DNA from: Nocardiopsis trehalosi NBRC 14201
Lineage (GTDB): Bacteria > Actinomycetota > Actinomycetes > Streptosporangiales > Streptosporangiaceae
Direction: 5' to 3'
DNA length: 54,889 nt
NCBI RefSeq assembly: GCF_001552555.1
Contig: NZ_BCRK01000018.1
Location: 1 to 54,889 of the forward strand
The position numbers and the translations under genes were made by a program. This document shows positions 54,581-54,889 of the stretch, piece after piece; the stretch's first letter is position 1, and the number at the start of each line of letters is the position of its first letter. A model generated the notes under the pieces. It was not told the DNA's origin. It worked only from the letters and a program-made list of their open reading frames with translations, and made no database searches.

Positions 54581-54889
54581 GTTCGTCGCCTCCAGGGTCG
54601 GGCCGGGGGATTGCGTCATCGGGAGGGAGGTCAGCGGGCACGTCGTCGGGCCCGGTGAAGATCACCACGACGGCAACCCTCGTACCGGCGTGTTTCCCGT
54701 CGGGGCCACCGGTGTTGCGCGGGCGTGAAGAGATGGTCCGGCGTGTTACGCGAGGGTGACGCAACCGCGCAGAAGGGTCGGCGCGGGCGTCCGGGGTGGG
54801 AACGGCCCCGGCGGGGGCGGTGCACGCGGGCGGCGGAGGCGGGCGTGAACGCGGGCGGGGGCGGCGGCGCCGATGCGCCGCCGCCCCCG
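54581..54889. other. Region upstream of amt to the end of the window
   Basis: This is the amt promoter and leader region, with GlnR-like sequences and a direct repeat CCGGCGTGTT (54685 and 54739). The last 120 bp are G/C-rich with no gene recognised. Confidence 0.5.
54745..54760 (-). promoter_or_regulatory. GlnR-like box upstream of amt
   Basis: On the minus strand GTCAC-n6-GTAAC fits the actinomycete GlnR a-site/b-site spacing (GTnAC-n6-GaAAC) with one mismatch. A related GAAACACGCCGG lies at 54685-54696, in register with TAACACGCCGG at 54739-54749. Confidence 0.45.

Overview
The window is very GC-rich chromosomal DNA from a high-GC actinomycete. GTG starts, ATGA/GTGA overlaps, perfect GC hairpins without U-tracts, secreted phospholipase A2, Excalibur, SUFU and PucR proteins, and the conserved order rpsB-tsf-pyrH-frr-cdsA-rlmN and ffh-rpsP-khpA-rimM-trmD-rplS-lepB all point that way. 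A member of the Nocardiopsis/Streptomonospora/Thermobifida group is my best guess. I see no tRNA, rRNA, CRISPR array, insertion sequence or prophage.

Region 1 (1-9.5 kb, minus strand) has a Flp-motif surface protein and then a sugar operon read from right to left: LacI repressor, lipoprotein binding protein, two permeases, GH1 beta-glucosidase, GH31 alpha-xylosidase. A clear promoter and two copies of a TCGAATCGATTC operator precede lacI, and a 17-bp hairpin ends the operon. The enzyme pair suggests uptake and cytoplasmic breakdown of xyloglucan-type oligosaccharides.

Region 2 (9.6-20.9 kb) holds single genes: an orphan HsdR-N nuclease domain, a DUF2786 protein, a YtfJ-like protein, an Excalibur protein, a cold-shock gene with a terminator inside its leader, a 1013-residue SF1-helicase-like protein whose ATPase residues are all replaced, a UPF0114 membrane protein, a Nei-type DNA glycosylase, a secreted phospholipase A2, a LURP-one protein and a MazG-like pyrophosphatase.

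Region 3 (20.9-29.5 kb) is nitrogen and carbon catabolism. There are two class-III aminotransferases, each divergent from its own PucR regulator. One is GabT; the other is coupled to methylmalonate-semialdehyde dehydrogenase, as in beta-alanine/valine degradation. Between them lies an AT-rich patch with a small CxxC...CxxC protein.

Region 4 (29.5-39.8 kb, mostly minus) is core translation and envelope biology: a VTT protein, rlmN, cdsA, frr, pyrH, tsf and rpsB. A SUFU gene and a small membrane protein are inserted on the plus strand; an M23 peptidase, XerC-like recombinase and RidA follow.

Region 5 (40-45.1 kb) is dprA-comM-yraN, translationally coupled by ATGA overlaps. Each open frame carries 180-335 extra N-terminal residues of low complexity, built in part from tandem and diverged repeats in yraN.

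Region 6 (45.5-54.9 kb, minus) is DUF2469, lepB, rplS, trmD, rimM, khpA, rpsP, ffh, a lipoprotein and amt. The glnK-glnD genes that often accompany amt are not here. A GlnR-like site precedes amt.

I did not find a convincing wholly new multi-gene system. The strongest leads are the ATPase-dead helicase-like protein, the cold-shock leader attenuator, the serial N-terminal extensions in yraN/comM/dprA, and a 21-bp perfect inverted repeat inside lepB.
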